From Lepidostoma basale (lineage: Eukaryota > Arthropoda > Insecta > Trichoptera > Lepidostomatidae), in the NCBI GenBank assembly GCA_022606425.2, contig JAHDVF020000578.1, positions 744,001 through 808,000 of the forward strand: 64,000 nt of DNA, written 5' to 3'. The position numbers and the translations under genes are program-made. This document shows positions 10,607-20,285 of this stretch, in pieces (position 1 is the first letter of the stretch; each line of letters starts with the position of its first letter). Below the pieces are notes generated by a model. It saw nothing but the letters and a program-made list of their open reading frames with translations. It searched no databases and was not told the DNA's origin.

Positions 10607-10783
10607 ACTGCATTTATTCTACTTTTATCCTGATTTTACCAGTTCTATGCTTCACTTTCATTTATAAGGTCGATACAAGAACACCATTGTGGACTGCCAT
10701 TTTAGCGAAATTATTATTGTAATTTGTAAAAACTTATCGGCTTTGAGCAAGACGTACGTAAGTCAGTGAAAGGTAGATACCAA

Positions 10784-11084
10784 TCTGAGTTACCACTTAG
10801 ACCTGAGTAAGTTACTACTTATACCTAAGTAAGTTACCACTTAGACCTAAGTAAGTTACCACTTAGATCTAAGTAAGTTACCACTTAGATCTAAGTAGGT
10901 TACCACTTAGACCTAAGTAGGTTACCACTTATATCTAAGTAAGTTACCACTTAGACCTAAGTAAGTTACCATTAAGACCTAAGTTAGTTACAACTTAGAC
11001 CTAAGTAAGTTACCACTTTGGCCTAAGTAAGTTACCACTTAGACCTAAGTAAGTTACCATTTAGACCTAAGTAAGTTACCACTT
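10784..11084. repeat. 22-bp minisatellite, about 14 copies
   Basis: Unit TAAGTAAGTTACCACTTAGACC repeated head to tail, with single-base variants and a few truncated edges. Each unit contains AAGTAAGT, which resembles a splice donor. No coding frame. Confidence 0.95.
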
Positions 11085-11312
11085 CAACATTCAACATCCA
11101 TACTAACCAGCCTACAATTATAAATGAGATGTAAGTTGGACAAGCCTGCAATAAGTGATCATATTTAATATATTCGCCCCTCTTCAGAGCATGTCAACAA
11201 TAAATTTTGATAGATTCAACAAATTTCATTATTTTTTTATGTAAATTATCATGCGATATTTGAACGCAGAAAAGCTCTCTGAAAAAAATATGCCCACAAT
11301 CACAATCTACAC
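11085..11312. other. unassigned spacer
   Basis: Non-repetitive AT-rich sequence between the minisatellite and the hAT element. It ends in the hAT target duplication ATCTACAC at 11305-11312. Confidence 0.4.
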
Positions 11313-11588
11313 CAGTGGTTCACAAAGTTTACGGTACCGCCCCCCAGTGGGAGTTGAAGCTTTCTATGGGGGGCAATAGTGATTTCAGAAACATATGAAG
11401 AGAATTAAGATGGTCTAGAGGTCGGTGATTTCTCATAATAGATATTAAACAATATGTATTTGAAAATTATATATTTTTGTGTGTTATTGCAATGGAATAT
11501 ACATGTGCGAATTTTCATATGAAACACTCACTTTGTGGTAAGACATATTTAAATTATAGATATAAAATAATAAATCACATTTAACCAC

Positions 11589-11725
11589 GGTATGGTTATT
11601 ATAATTTATGCCAACTAGTTTCGCTTGGAACCAAGCTTCATCAGGGCAGTATAATAACTGTTATTATACTACCCTGGTAAAGCTTGGGTCCAAGCGATAC
11701 TAGTTGGCATCAATTATAATAACAA
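11589..11725. repeat. fold-back with hammerhead-like arms
   Basis: Two arms mirror each other around about 11657. The minus-strand arm, 11606-11651, reads UGCC, CUGAUGA, A, GCUUGG-UU-CCAAGC (a perfect 6-bp stem II), GAAA, the palindrome ACUAGU as stem III, U17, then GGCA, which pairs with the UGCC. The plus-strand arm has decayed (CTGGTAA and GATAC in place of the two core boxes). Confidence 0.7.
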
Positions 11726-11756
11726 TTTCTATAAGTTTAAATTCTACGTTTTAATT

Positions 11757-12175
11757 CTTCTTGGGTCCATATTATCTTCTTCTTCTTCAAGTGCCCTGTC
11801 GGGTCCCCTCAACGTTGGCGATCACCTCAACGAACCTTTCCCTATCCTGCGCCGCTCGGAACAGCTCTTCCACACTTCGGATGCCGGTCCACTCCCTCAC
11901 GTTTCGCAGCCAGGACATTTATCTCGCGTCTGGTAAATGGTACTTTTCCCCACGCAGTACATGACCCAGATGTGAAATCTTCCGAACCTTGATAAGAACA
12001 GGTCCCTGTCAACTCTAGATCGCCTCAGGACCTCGGAATTGGTAACAATGTCTGTCCAGGAAATTCTGAGCATTCGGAGATAGAGTAACATTTCAAATGC
12101 TTCCAGTCTGTTCATTGAGTTGACTTTTAATGTCCACTTTATACAAAGTCCATATTATACAACACTATATTTCAT
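11757..12175 (-). mobile_element. LINE-E 3' fragment in the hAT element
   Basis: Starts with a TTCTTCTTCTTC tail. The minus strand encodes 'MNRLEAFEMLLYLRMLRISW' and 'TDIVTNSEVLRRSRVDRDLF', then the 'VGRG' to 'WRS' tail in broken frames. It is a 5'-truncated reverse transcriptase C-terminus. Confidence 0.8.
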
Positions 12176-12240
12176 TTTCATATCTGACAGAAATAATTGT
12201 TAGTTTTTTTAAATAAAGAGCGTATGTTCCATTTGTTTAA

Positions 12241-12374
12241 ATTTACAGGAATGTGTGCAGAAATATTTTTTTCTTTTTTATGCCAAAACATATATAAATC
12301 ACTCCAAATTTACAGGAATGTGTGCAGAAATATTTTTTTCTTTTTTATGCCAAAACATATATAAATCACTCCAA
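12241..12374. repeat. 67-bp tandem duplication
   Basis: Two apparently identical copies, 12241-12307 and 12308-12374, beginning ATTTACAGGAATGTGTG. The lack of differences suggests a recent duplication. Confidence 0.9.
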
Positions 12375-12488
12375 ATTAGTCAAAAATATCAGCCAGCCTG
12401 AATGTGGAAAAGTTATATAATATAGGGCCATTACAAAATGTAGATCTTGCAAAGGGGGCGGTGACCCGAAAAAGTTTGGGAACCTCTG

Positions 12489-13017
12489 CTCTACACCATA
12501 AACGAATCTAAAACACTTTAGTAGCGTATTTTTTCTTCACAAATACAGACTATTTACACGAAAAATCCTATCACCTATATTAGGCCTTTTTCAATTAAGC
12601 GTCCTCTGATTATTGATCGAGAATTCTATTAAAATTGCCATAATATCAAAATTTAAGCGACCAAAACTTGACATCTTTACGAGTCAAAAGTTGGGCGTTA
12701 TCCCGAAATACGGCCGCCTGAATTTTGAAGATATTATAAGATATTAAATATTAATTATTGAATATCAAAATTGATTCTTTTGACAGGCAGTAAGTTGTCC
12801 ATTATAATTTTATTTAATTAATCTAACATCTTTTGAACTTTAATAATTTATTTAAGTATTTGCGAAGTTTTCGTTAATTTTACTTCAAGTATATAATTTT
12901 ACTTCAAGTATAAATTTTACTTCAAGTATATAATGACGTAAAGTTAAAATGAAATTATATACCTAATATAAAAAATATTCAAAGGAAAATTATAATTTTA
13001 CTTTTATTATTATGAAT
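12489..13017. other. unassigned AT-rich sequence
   Basis: Contains a short triplicated motif TTTTACTTCAAGTATA at 12887-12931. No element end or coding signal was recognised. Confidence 0.4.
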
Positions 13018-13140
13018 TGACGACCTTCAGGACAGAATACTTCGAAGACTGCGACACTCACTAAACGTGATGAAATAAAGATGAACTGCTTCGAAAGGAA
13101 GTTCCTCAGCAGAACCTTCGGACCCATCAAAAATTGTCAA
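13018..13140 (+). mobile_element. two joined LINE RT scraps
   Basis: Encodes 'DDLQDRILRRLRHSLN' (the region just after the catalytic box) and then, in another frame, 'LNCFERKFLSRTFGPIK' (the tail region). The intervening part is deleted. Confidence 0.6.
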
Positions 13141-13162
13141 ACGTGTATAAAGTTGCCAATGT

Positions 13163-13700
13163 TGAACATAGGCCTCCCTTCCCGACTTCCACAACTCTCT
13201 ATCTCTCGCCGCTCTATGCCATTGACCTCCTGCCACTCTCTTAATGTCATCAGACCATTTGGCTTGTGGTCTGCCAGGATTTCTATGACCGGGTCTCAGT
13301 CGCCGCTCCAGGGTGCGTCTTGTCCACCGATCATCCGTTGTCCTCGCTATATGGCCGGCCCAATTCCACTTCCACGAAGCTATTTTGCACCCTACGTCTG
13401 CAACTTTGGTCCTTTCTCTGATCCATTAATTTTGCTTCCTGTCTCGCAGACTGATGTTTAACATCCTCCTCTCCATTGCCCGCTGGGTCACTTGGAGTTT
13501 CTGCATTGTTATTCTTGTGGACGTAACTGTTTCCAGCCCGAATGGCAGTACTGGGAGGATGCACATGTCAAATATATTTTTCTTCGGGTGGTTCGCGAAT
13601 CTTTTGGACTTAAAGATATAGGACAGTTTACTGAAAGCAGCCTCATTTTTCGTTGTCTTTCGTTTTGGAGTAGTTCATTTTCATACCCACAGATCGGGTA
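13163..13700 (-). mobile_element. LINE-G RT C-terminal fragment
   Basis: The minus strand encodes 'QWHRAARDRELWKSGREAYV' near its 3' end. Further upstream it reads, with breaks, regions for 'RRTRWTRRTLERRLRPGHRN' and 'QRAMERRMLNISLRDRK'-like text, then 'GWKQLRPQE'. This is a reverse transcriptase thumb and tail with stops. The plus-strand frame at 13081-13461 is antisense. Confidence 0.7.
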
Positions 13701-14234
13701 TAAAATATTTGTTTTCATAAAATAACTCGTTTTACCCAAAACGGGTTTCTGAATAATAATATTGACATTTTTCTAAAGGAAAAATATTGGATACAGTCCT
13801 TTAACGTAATTTTCTTTTTTTTGCATGATTGAATTTCTTGCCAGTATAAACAGGGCAATTATTAAAAAGGCGTATTTTTTCGATTATCATAACAGAGAAC
13901 TCAAATTAATATCCTTTTAAAATATTTCCTTCAATGTCTCCGGAACATTTACATCTTCAACATAAAACATTTTAATCCCAGAAGAAATATTCTCTCCATC
14001 TTGCTCCACCCCCTCCCCGGTTTCCTCCCTCTATTGTCTTCAGCCAAACAATGTTTGCAGTGGGAAAGAGATGGCTGTAGAATTTTTAATATCTGGAGCG
14101 ATGGAAGAGTCCTGATTAATAAGGATAAATGGAAAAGTAAAATACCATTGGTAATGCAAATCTTTCATCTTTTAAGGATAAAATTAATGTCTCGTGGAAT
14201 ACTCAAGGTCTTTAAATAATATTTAAGTAAAACG
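13701..14234. other. unassigned
   Basis: No element or domain recognised. A short pyrimidine-rich block lies at 13990-14035. Confidence 0.35.
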
Positions 14235-14395
14235 ACGACCTTCGTGGTGGAGTGCAAGAGCTCTGGCCGCAACACCAAAGGTCCCGGGTTCGATTTCCAA
14301 AGTTATCAGTATGATTGTCATGCTGTCTTTGATTAATTAATCGGTAGAAGTTCATATTAAATGATGAACACAAAAATGAATAAAAAAAAATTTAT
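14235..14395 (+). mobile_element. tRNA-derived SINE, diverged
   Basis: The head reads CGACCTTCGTGGTGGAGTGC with a B box GGTTCGATTTCC at 14288-14299, followed by the family's ATGATTGTCATGCTGTC body and an A-rich tail. The body is truncated relative to 32557-32870. Confidence 0.8.
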
Positions 14396-14439
14396 ATATC
14401 CTTGTATTTAGTGTGCTTTTGAAATCAATATTAAATTAT

Positions 14440-14625
14440 TAAATATTATTATTTAACTAATAGGTATTTAAGATAATCAAATAATTTTACTGAAATCTCT
14501 TGATGGAAGTTATTTTTAAAAAAAAAACAATGTTTTTTAACTACTTCCACTTTTGTCTTAATTTCTACAGCGACCGGTTTCGCCAGGCTCGCTGGCATCG
14601 ACATACTCTGTCGAAAGTCTGTTGC
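14440..14625 (-). mobile_element. hammerhead-like element related to 2237-2476
   Basis: Contains TTTACTGAAATCTCTTGATGG, ACTACTTCCACTTTTGTC and, on the minus strand at 14568-14606, GCCAGCGAGCCTGGC (a perfect stem II), GAAA, ACCGGU, C, GCUG. The upstream core box has drifted (AUGUCGA). The far half has been lost, replaced by a LINE-B tail. Confidence 0.6.
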
Positions 14626-14627
14626 AA

Positions 14628-14697
14628 TATGGCAGTCCATCCTCTTTGCCTACTCTTCCGGAGAAATGTCGCGATGGTTATTAAGTTAGTAAAGTTA
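14628..14697 (+). mobile_element. LINE-B 3' tail fragment
   Basis: Reads ATGGCAGTCCATCC and then GCGATGGTTATTAAGTTAG. Only the last codons and the GTTA-like tail survive. Confidence 0.7.
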
Positions 14698-14714
14698 TTA
14701 ATTTTCAGCCAGCC

Positions 14715-14948
14715 ACTGTAGGATATAGACCTTTTCTATTTTCTTTCGTTTTTCGCTTTTTTGGGCTTTCCTTACTCACCCTCTTCCTGCGACTGGAATA
14801 ACATTATCGGCCCACCTTTTTGTGGGTGACCTATTCCTCCCTATTTTTACACGGTTTTCATCTTAAAATTCTGGGTTGCTCATCTACTAGTTCTTTGTCT
14901 AGCAACATGATCTGCCAATTGCCATTTCAAGTTGGCTATACGGTCCAT
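14715..14948 (-). mobile_element. LINE-C/G tail fragment
   Basis: The minus strand encodes 'DIMDRIAYLKWQLADHVARQ', the 'LKWQWAGHVAR'-type tail found in LINE-C. Downstream frames are broken. Confidence 0.6.
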
Positions 14949-14949
14949 A

Positions 14950-15915
14950 ATATCAACATTTATAAAAAAATTAAACACTTTTCAGTTACAAGGTCTGTAC
15001 ACCAATTGCAAAACAAAAATTGTGGTTGACAATGAACTGTCTAGGGAAATTCCTGCAATCAATGATATACTAAGACCGGGAGATAGTTTTAGCTCCTTTC
15101 TGTTCAATCTTATTATAGACAAAATCATAGAAGAGGTAGTTAGACTTAGGACCAGGTTATAAAATGGACAGTAAAACTATGAACGTCATTTGCTATGCAG
15201 ACGATGCCGCATTAACAGCTGAGTCTAAAGATGACTTGCAAAAATGTTGTACAAATTCCACACAGTATCACAAAGGCTATATCAGTGGCTATATCAGTCA
15301 ACAAAACAAAAAGTCTCACTATATCTAAGCAACTTACAAGATGTAAGCTGATTGTTGATGATATACCTGTGGAGCAAGTAATGAGTTTCAGATATTTGGA
15401 AGTAGAGATCTGCAGCCAAAAAGACCTTTATACCGAAGTACGAGAACAAGTCAGTAAAGCCTCTGTCGTGTCAGGATGTATGAAGAACTAGCACGTGCGT
15501 ATCGACAGCAAGATCAGAATTTACAAAACGTTCGTGCGACCTATCATGACGTACGCTGTAGAGACGCGGGCCGACACTGTGCAAACTATGGGACTACTAA
15601 ATATCGGAGATGAAGGTCCTAAGATCAATTATTGGAAATACTCTCCGAGGTCGTGTTCGCAACGTAGACATAAGAAAAACTTGCGAAATAGAGGATATCG
15701 TTCAGTGGAGTAGATCCAGAAGAAGATACTGGAGGGACCATGTAGCCCGAATGGATGGTAACAGACTTGCATATATAGTTGCTTATGAAATCCCCTCCGG
15801 ACACCGCCCACCTGGAAGACTGCCTAAGAGATGGAAGGACAGCTGGACCTCATCATCCGACGAGACGTGATTTTTGTGTCACAGATCGCCAGATCTATTT
15901 AAAGAAGAAGACGAA
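14950..15915 (+). mobile_element. LINE-A reverse transcriptase, palm to 3' end
   Basis: The most complete LINE reverse transcriptase here. Broken frames encode 'LRPGDSFSSFLFNLIIDKII', then the catalytic box in 'VICYADDAALTAESKDDLQK' (about 15183-15242), 'MSFRYLEVEICSQKDL', 'IRIYKTFVRPIMTYAVETRA', 'GNTLRGRVRN' and 'RSRRRYWRDHVARMDGNRLA', ending 'GRLPKRWKDSWTSSSDE'. It closes with GAAGAAGACGAAGAAGAAG. YADD is intact, but at least four frame breaks or stops kill it, and the fingers and endonuclease are absent. Confidence 0.85.
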
Positions 15916-16150
15916 GAAGAAGTTACAAGGAAAGGACATGACATAGGAAATTGACTTTGGGATGGGATTTTGCGGAATTTTAATACCTCCTAAGAGTAAT
16001 CTAAAGTCAAAATAAGGAAGCGCAATAGCCAGCCAATTTCTAGAAAAAAGCCTTAATAGTTTCCACCATTGCGTATATATTTTATTAGAAAATTCACCAC
16101 AAGCTTTAACATTTATGTGGCTGAGCGAATAACTTTTCTTCCTTTTCTAT
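15916..16150. other. unassigned
   Basis: No repeat or coding signal recognised between the LINE-A tail and LINE-D2. Confidence 0.35.
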
Positions 16151-16815
16151 TCCTTTGGCTGGCTGGGTCTCCAGTTCAAATCAGTTCAGAACTCTATATA
16201 ACTCCTTATTCAGAAGCAGGCTCGAGGGAAGTGCCGTGATATGGAGTCCTCATGAGGCTCAGTATTCTCTCATGTTGGAGAGGGTTCAAAAGAAATTCTT
16301 GAGAGCCCTCTACATGAAAGAGTACGTGGTATATCCTTGACTCTATCCAACGGCATTTCTATTGGAGGAGGGAAGGATTAATGTCAACGCATTTTTTCAA
16401 ACTGATTCGGGGCTCTATTGAGAACCTCTATGTTCTGGAGCAAATAGGTATTTTTGTTCCTGATAATTACCTGCGACAGCGCCGACGTCATTTGTTCTTT
16501 GCTCCGTCACGCAGAACCAACCTGCCTTTGGTGATGCCAGTAGGAAGAGCAATTCGGACGTTGAATCTAATCGAATTTGAACATTTTCTGTGTCAGTGAG
16601 GTAGTATTCATAAATAATATATTACAAATTCTGGAAAGAGTACTGCCTCACTGACGTCGACATATTTGGGTTCCTTCTGATATGTATGATTTTTTGGTTT
16701 CATGTTGTTTTATCTTTGTAACACTGTTTCGTGTCCAAATGAGTCACCTAAATGTTATTCGTTTGTTATGTCTCATTTGTGAATTACATATGTATGAATA
16801 AATAAATCTCGCGTC
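16150..16815 (+). mobile_element. LINE-D2 (Jockey-like) RT C-terminus and 3' UTR
   Basis: Two offset frames: 'LYNSLFRSRLEGSAVIWSPH' and 'LERVQKKFLRALY' (to 16340), then 'LIRGSIENLYVLEQIGIFVP' and 'TNLPLVMPVGRAIRTLN' (16381-16599). The 3' UTR contains a small inverted pair (TGTCAGTGAGGTAGTATTC and GAGTACTGCCTCACTGACG) and ends AATAAATAAATC. It is a 5'-truncated, frameshifted copy. Confidence 0.8.
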
Positions 16816-17078
16816 ATACACTTTTTTTCTTTTTTATTTCTAATATATAAACAAATGTGAAAATATTAAAGGATAATTTGTAGAAATTGGCAGGCTATTG
16901 CATTTTCTTACTTTGTCTATCGACAGCTCTTAGGGGGTACTACAATTTTGCAAAAACCCATTCTGAAGTAAATTTTCTGTGTCGTGCCCTCACCTTGTTA
17001 GCATAAACCACTTTAGTTTGAGTTAGTAGAGCCAACCAGTTTCACTCTATAGCTAGGGTATCCAGCTAGAGAAGGATA
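16816..17078. other. unassigned, possibly non-repetitive
   Basis: No family recognised. The stretch before the mariner end (16960-17070) is more balanced in composition than its surroundings. Confidence 0.35.
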
Positions 17079-18177
17079 TTTGGGTTGATGCAAAAGTTTT
17101 GATGTTTTTTTTTAATAAAATAAAACTTAAAAAAAAATTGTTTTGCTATTTATTTAATCAATTAAATAAATAGAAAACTTTAAAGTTAGTTAGTTAATTT
17201 CCAACTTACTAACTAACCATCACGCCATTTCCCTGGAGGGGTAGGCAGAGAGGATGGATCGCCACAATGGCCTGTCCTGGCATACCTCTCGGGCTTCCTC
17301 TACATTCATACATCGTACCATGCACGCACGTCGATTATTCCGACTTCGAATGTGGCCGCCTTTTAGTAATTGATTAATTTGGTCATGCCATGTTTTCCTC
17401 GATCGTCCTCGGCTTCTTTTTCCACTCACGCTGCTTGTGTACAACTTTTTAACCATTCTACTCTCATCCATTCGTTCCATATGTCCAAACCATCTCAGGG
17501 ATCCTTTTTAATTTTATTCATGATGCAGTCATCTGCCTTACATTTCTTTCTTATTTCATCATTCGGTATTCTATCATACAACGTTTTCCCGCACATTCTT
17601 CTTAGTGATCTCATTTCTACGGCGTTTATCCTGCTTTCATCCTTCTTTTGCCAGCTCCAAGCTTCACTTCCATACATGAGGGTTGGTACTAGAACTCCAT
17701 TGTGTACTGCCATCTTTACTTCTGTGGATATATTTCTATTTGCAGTAATGCATCGACTCTTATAACCTTCTCCAACTTTACTATTAACTTAATAATTCCG
17801 TTGTAGTAAAATTCTCTCTATTGCATAAAAAAATATCTGTATAAAATCTCCAGATCGGTATTTTGTAAACCATCTTTGTGTTAGTCGAACTATAATGATA
17901 TCTGCTCTATATGCATCGCAAATGTTTTTGGTTGCCACAGCATTACTATTGTCTTTACGGAATTCATACAATGGCGTAAATGCATTTTTCGACCGAATTT
18001 TTAAAAAATATAGGGGCTCTTCAATGTACCCTGGCCGGGCCAAAACTGAATATAAAGTAGAAAGGAAGTATTCTTTATACAATAAAATCATTTTAAAATA
18101 GATGTTATTCATCAGTTCAGAGAAAAAAAATTCTCTGGGATCATTCAAAAACGTCAAAACTTTTGCATCAATCAATA
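17079..18177 (-). mobile_element. mariner element, HTH remnant, LINE-B inside
   Basis: Inverted repeats TTGATGCAAAAGTTTTGATG (17085) and, mirrored, CAAAACTTTTGCATCA (18155-18170) bound the element, each next to TA. The minus strand at about 17830-18010 encodes 'LYEFRKDNSNAVATKNICDA' and 'RLTQRWFTKYRSGDF', the N-terminal DNA-binding domain of a mariner transposase. The catalytic DD34D region is gone, and LINE-B occupies 17195-17740. Confidence 0.75.
17195..17740 (-). mobile_element. LINE-B fragment inside the mariner
   Basis: The minus strand encodes, in two frames, 'VLVPTLMYGSEAWSWQKKDE', 'MRSLRRMCGKTLYDRIPNDE', 'MERMDESRMVKKLYTSSVSG' and 'NNRRACMVRCMNVEEAREVC'. It ends with GTTA repeats at 17195-17220. 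One of the better preserved tails, with a single frame break near 17490. Confidence 0.85.
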
Positions 18178-18285
18178 TAATTAAACTAATTAAAAAGAGG
18201 GAGGAGAGGGGATAAGTTTAGGAATAACTGCTGGGTGACTAAGAGATATCTGAAACATTTTAAATTGGTCCGTATTTTACATAAC
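18178..18285. other. unassigned spacer
   Basis: Nothing recognised between the mariner and LINE-C. Confidence 0.35.
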
Positions 18286-18968
18286 TTCTTCTTCTTCTCT
18301 CTCCTTTTTCTTCCTCAGCCTTTTCCCGTCCACTTCGCTTCCATGTCACTCTTTCCTGTGCAGACTGTATCCAGGTTATTCCGACGTGTCTGTTCAGACC
18401 ATCCTTCCACCGTAGTTGCGGTCGCCCTGCACTTCTCTTTGCCGTCCACGGTCTCCAAGTCAGCAGTCTTCTTGTCTACTTTTCATCTGAGCTTCTGGCT
18501 ACGTGACCTGCCCATTGCCATTTTAGAGTGCCACCCGGTGGATGATATCAGTGACCTTTGTTTTTTCTCTCACCGTATCGTTTCTGACTCTGTCTCTTAA
18601 GCTTATTCCTAACATGGCTCTTTCCATGGCTCTTTGGGTCACTCGTAGTTTCTCGGCACATTGTTTGGACAATGTAATAGTTTCAAGACCATAAGTACCA
18701 ACTGGCAGAACGCAGGCTTAATAGACTTTTCGTTTCAGGTTGGTCGGTATTTTCCGCTTTTTAAGGATGTAACTCATGTTTCCGAAAGCTGTCCAGCTGA
18801 GTCCAATTCTTTTTTTTAGCTCCGCGGTTTAGATATATCGGCCCAATCGAATATCGTGTCCTAGGTATGTATATTCTTGGACATTCTCAATTCTCTTGCT
18901 GTCCACGTTGATTTTAAGCCTTTTCGTGCCCATCTCCTTGGTCTTTGCCAGGTTCATATTTTTTGGGA
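18286..18968 (-). mobile_element. LINE-C RT C-terminal fragment
   Basis: The minus strand encodes 'NLAKTKEMGTKRLKINVDSK' and 'VQEYTYLGHDIRLGRYI', then, in other frames, 'ACVLPVGTYGLETITL', 'QRAMERAMLGISLRDRVRND' and 'KTKVTDIIHRV'. It ends near a CTTCTTCTTC tail. This is the reverse transcriptase thumb onward, with several stops. The palm is absent, and the 5' end abuts an LTR at 18972. Confidence 0.8.
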
Positions 18969-18971
18969 TGA

Positions 18972-19690
18972 TGTGAGGGGTTGAAAGACGGTGGAGGTTT
19001 CGACGTTTATTGTAGATCACAAGTAATTATACATTAATAGTATTATGTACTCATGATGGAGCGTGGCTGGATGTCGATAGCAGCGGGGCGGAGTCCAGGC
19101 CGCGAGCAGCTGAGGACGAAGTTACGCTGGGCGTTAGTGTCGGTCAGCTGAAGCGTAGACTCGCCGGAAGCTGCGTGACGTAGTCGAGTGGCTTCGTAGG
19201 TCGGCGGGAGGGAGTTTGAGATCCCTCGTGGCGTAGACTTGATAACTTAGACTCGTGTCGGTTAGAAGCCGTAATACTGACTGACGTGGCTTCGTAGCTC
19301 GGCGGGAGGGAGTCCGAGATCCCTCGTGGCGTAGACTTGATAACTTAGACTCGTGTCGGTTAGAAGCCGTAATACTGACTGACGTGGCTTCGTAGCTCGA
19401 CGGGAGGGAGTCCGAGATCCCTCGTGACGTAGACTTAATAACGTAGACTCGTGTCTGTTAGAAATCGCAAAAAGGAATGGCGTATCGGGTGGTCGGAAAT
19501 ACGGCTTTTATATGTTTCGCTTCCTTTGCACGCGATGCTCTGCCGGACAACCCCTAGTAACCTTGTGTGAATGAACCCGGGCCCTGATTCATCACTTTTG
19601 TCCATGCAATGAATTTCATCATTGCGATATGCTGGTACAGCGGTCGAAACCCATTCCCTCCACTCATGTGGTGTCATGCATTTCGTTCTT
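18972..19690 (-). mobile_element. LTR, diverged and internally expanded
   Basis: Aligns with the LTR at 19760-20285 in the same orientation: both begin TGTG (plus strand) and share GTTTATTG-AGATCACAAGTA, ATTATGTACTC-TGATGGAGCGTG and GCTTTTATATG. This copy is longer because a 98-bp segment is repeated about three times. Confidence 0.65.
19188..19480. repeat. 98-bp tandem repeat inside an LTR
   Basis: Units start at 19188, 19286 and 19384 with GTGGCTTCGTAG and include GGGAGGGAGT, GATCCCTCGTG and AGACTCGTGTCGGTTAGAA. The third is partial and more diverged. GC-rich compared with the surroundings. Confidence 0.9.
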
Positions 19691-19759
19691 TGCCTGCGAG
19701 GTCAATGACCTACATATTCAAACCTACAGATCACATATACTTTTCATATATTTGGGGAA

Positions 19760-20285
19760 TGTGGTAATAGATAAAAGCAGTGGAAGTTTCAGCGTTTATT
19801 GCAGATCACAAGTAATCATACGTTAACAGTATTATGTACTCGTGATGGAGCGTGCGCCTGGACATCGATAGCAGCTGGGGCTGAAGGCTCACTGGGCAGT
19901 AGCGTCGGTCGGCGGGAGCGAAGACTCGTCGGAAGTTACGCGGCGTAGCAGTGTAGACAGTTGCGTAGCTCGGTAGGAGGGTCGGAGGTTCCTCGTACGT
20001 AGGCTTGACGGCGTAGACTCGTGTCGGTTAGAAGTCGCAAGAAGGAATACTGTCCATGGTGGTCGGATGTACCGCTTTTATATGCTTTGCTTCCGTTTTC
20101 ACACGATGCTCTGCTCTAGTGACCTAGTGACCTGTGTGAATAAAATCTGGACCCCGATTCATCACTTTTGATAAGTAGGTCCTAAGTCAGGCGTTTTCGG
20201 TTATTCGTGTAATATATTTCATCATGAAATATGCTGATTCAGCAGTCAAAGTTCGCTTAAATGGGTTATGCATTTAACCCCGACA
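19760..20285 (-). mobile_element. 526-bp LTR, likely solo
   Basis: On the minus strand it starts TGTCGGGGTTAAATGC and ends ACCACA, giving the usual TG...CA ends. It holds a TATA-like GCATATAAAAGCGG and a late AATAAACGCTG polyadenylation signal. No primer-binding site or internal coding region follows on either side. The superfamily (Gypsy or BEL) cannot be told from the LTR alone. Confidence 0.7.

Larger units (their letters stand above)
9707..10730 (-). mobile_element. LINE-B copy split by two later LINE insertions
   Basis: Three minus-strand blocks, 9707-9907, 10114-10232 and 10606-10730, follow one another in the order of an uninterrupted LINE-B, as at 62402-62890. Block one holds the 3' tail, block two the 'AACACTTTCATTCGCAC' region, and block three the 'GSEAW' region. 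The two gaps are other LINE copies (see separate entries). Confidence 0.85.
11313..12488. mobile_element. non-autonomous hAT element, 8-bp TSD
   Basis: The left end CAGTGGTTCACAAAG and the right end, read inward as CAGAGGTTCCCAAACTTTTT, are hAT-type inverted repeats followed by C-rich runs. Flanks are ATCTACAC (11305-11312) and CTCTACAC (12489-12496), 7 of 8 identical, as expected for an 8-bp hAT duplication. No transposase remains. Inside are a fold-back (11589-11725) and a LINE-E piece (11757-12175), both presumably later insertions. Confidence 0.85.

Noticed and set aside
10784..11084. CRISPR array
   Set aside because: Repeats are contiguous 22-bp units without spacers in a eukaryotic context.
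14235..14330. second tRNA gene
   Set aside because: SINE head with a mutated B box and no acceptor pairing.
17895..18101. 68-codon plus-strand protein
   Set aside because: Antisense to the mariner DNA-binding domain, which matches the family on the minus strand.
18235..18600. 121-codon plus-strand frame
   Set aside because: Antisense to the LINE-C reverse transcriptase tail. Ser/Phe-rich composition is a shadow effect.
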